Made by a program: the position numbers and the translations under genes. Shown one piece after another: positions 63,474 through 64,000 of a stretch of DNA of 64,000 nt. This DNA comes from Glebionis coronaria (taxonomy: Eukaryota; Streptophyta; Magnoliopsida; Asterales; Asteraceae), in assembly GCA_025667525.1 (NCBI GenBank), contig CM046882.1, positions 501,836,792 to 501,900,791 of the forward strand, given 5' to 3'. The notes beneath the pieces were generated by a model. The model was not told the origin of the DNA. It worked only from the letters and a program-made list of their open reading frames with translations, and made no database searches. Position 1 is the stretch's first letter. Each line of letters opens with the position of its first letter.

Positions 63474-64000
63474 ATGGATTTTTATGTCAATTGCGTCGGG
63501 TGCGGGAGACGATCGTACGGGAACAACTCTTGTCAATGGTGTACATGTGAGCAGTGCGGAAACGATATCAAAGATACACAATTAATACCAGGATTTTGTC
63601 CTTTGTGCCACTCACTTAATTCGTCCTTTTTGAACCCACCTAATCTTTCCCCGTGCATCTATTGTGGAAGCGATTCTCCTTGGCATGTTTCGTGCCCAGT
63701 TCAATACTCGTATGATTACGGGCAAGAACCGGGGTACAATTATGACAATGAAAATAACTATCCACAAGACGCACCCGACTTTTCTCCTTACCCTTCTTGC
63801 CAAACTTGTGGGGGTCCTCATGATTCTTCTTATTGTCAACCAATGAATTATTATGAGCAAAATCCGTGTCCTCAATTTTCTTCACCAATGGATTATTATG
63901 AACCAAACCCGGTTTCTAATTCTTCTCCACCGATGAACTACTATGAGCCACAACCATGCTATAATTCAGGTTTCCAACATTTTGAGCCCCCACATCACAC
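63474..64000 (+). CDS. Cys-rich first ORF of element I, runs off the window
   Basis: ATG at 63474 opens 175 codons without a stop to the window end. It begins MDFYVNCVGCGRRSYG and carries several Cys pairs: CQWCTCEQCG, FCPLCHS, CIYCGSDSPWHVSC and CQTCGGPHDSSYC. The last two have C-x2-C...H...C spacing like zinc knuckles. The C-terminal part seen repeats a Tyr/Pro-rich unit of the form MNYYEQNP three times. It lies about 180 bp after the primer site, where gag should start, but does not resemble the usual Athila gag N-terminus (compare G at 58122). Family knowledge: Cys-rich CGGPH proteins of this kind are frequent in predicted Asteraceae proteomes; function unknown. Confidence 0.7.
   Translation, partial: MDFYVNCVGCGRRSYGNNSCQWCTCEQCGNDIKDTQLIPGFCPLCHSLNSSFLNPPNLSPCIYCGSDSPWHVSCPVQYSYDYGQEPGYNYDNENNYPQDAPDFSPYPSCQTCGGPHDSSYCQPMNYYEQNPCPQFSSPMDYYEPNPVSNSSPPMNYYEPQPCYNSGFQHFEPPHH

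Larger units (their letters stand above)
61348..64000 (+). mobile_element. Element I: Athila-related element, 5' part
   Basis: A 5' LTR related to that of G in order and sequence, a primer binding site of the same tRNA type, and the first part of an open frame; the rest lies right of the window. AACTT (61343-61347) is one side of the likely target duplication in J. Confidence 0.82.

Noticed and set aside
1..64000. tRNA, rRNA or other structured RNA genes
   Set aside because: Only primer-binding complements of tRNA ends were seen; no cloverleaf or rRNA-like stretch was found by eye.

Overview
The window is plant nuclear DNA, most likely from a daisy-family (Asteraceae) genome. That placement is an inference from the types of Ty1-copia, Tekay-like and Athila-like LTR retrotransposons present and from an extra post-pol ORF that I associate with Asteraceae copia elements. 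No bacterial gene, tRNA, rRNA or CRISPR array was seen. Almost everything is nested LTR retrotransposons at different stages of decay. One island (about 35-47.5 kb) holds broken host-gene pieces and a tandem array of protease-like domains.

Layout, left stack (1-34.9 kb). Element A (copia, +, 3' half only, 1-5182) sits inside the left LTR of element C (Tekay-like Ty3/gypsy, -, 5183-16144). C sits inside element D (copia, -, seen as 16145-16487 and 28286-30552). Element B (copia, +, complete with two 363-bp LTRs, 16488-28285) also sits inside D. D sits inside the integrase gene of element E (Tekay-like, +, 30553-33982), and E sits inside an Athila-like RT/RNase H fragment F (-, 33983-about 34945). 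At the D/B junction the two halves of the host reading frame meet in phase once the insertion and one target duplication are set aside, which supports the order of events.

Middle island (35-47.5 kb). At 35.2-37.8 kb there are three copies of the head of an unrecognised gene, one of them inverted. They bracket the 3' part of an ARM/HEAT-like gene that carries frameshifts. At 38.2-38.6 kb there is a GC-rich inverted repeat. From 38.6 to 43.3 kb there is a segmental duplication carrying small exons of an unrecognised zinc-finger-like gene. From 43.76 to 47.5 kb there are about six consecutive copia-type protease (retropepsin-like) domain units, two of them half units, headed by two zinc knuckles. 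The catalytic Asp-Ser/Thr-Gly is lost or disturbed wherever its position can be read.

Right stack (47.5-64 kb). Element J (copia, +, 47498-61347) landed in the last protease-like unit. J was then split by element G (Athila-like, -, 50885-60330, 5-bp target duplication GTTAC), which carries only gag-protease and an acidic tail, with no RT or integrase. J was split again by element I (+, from 61348), related to G in its LTR, whose first ORF is cysteine-rich and runs off the window end.

The recurrent signal is that most families here carry their own array of a short motif in an LTR, leader or spacer. Examples are ATTCCCCTGCT in A, ATTCCGAAGT/ATTGCGAAGT in B, ATTCCGGATAAG in G and ATTCCGAT/ATTGCGAT in I. 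Four unrelated or distantly related elements share the head ATTCC or ATTSCG on their sense strands.
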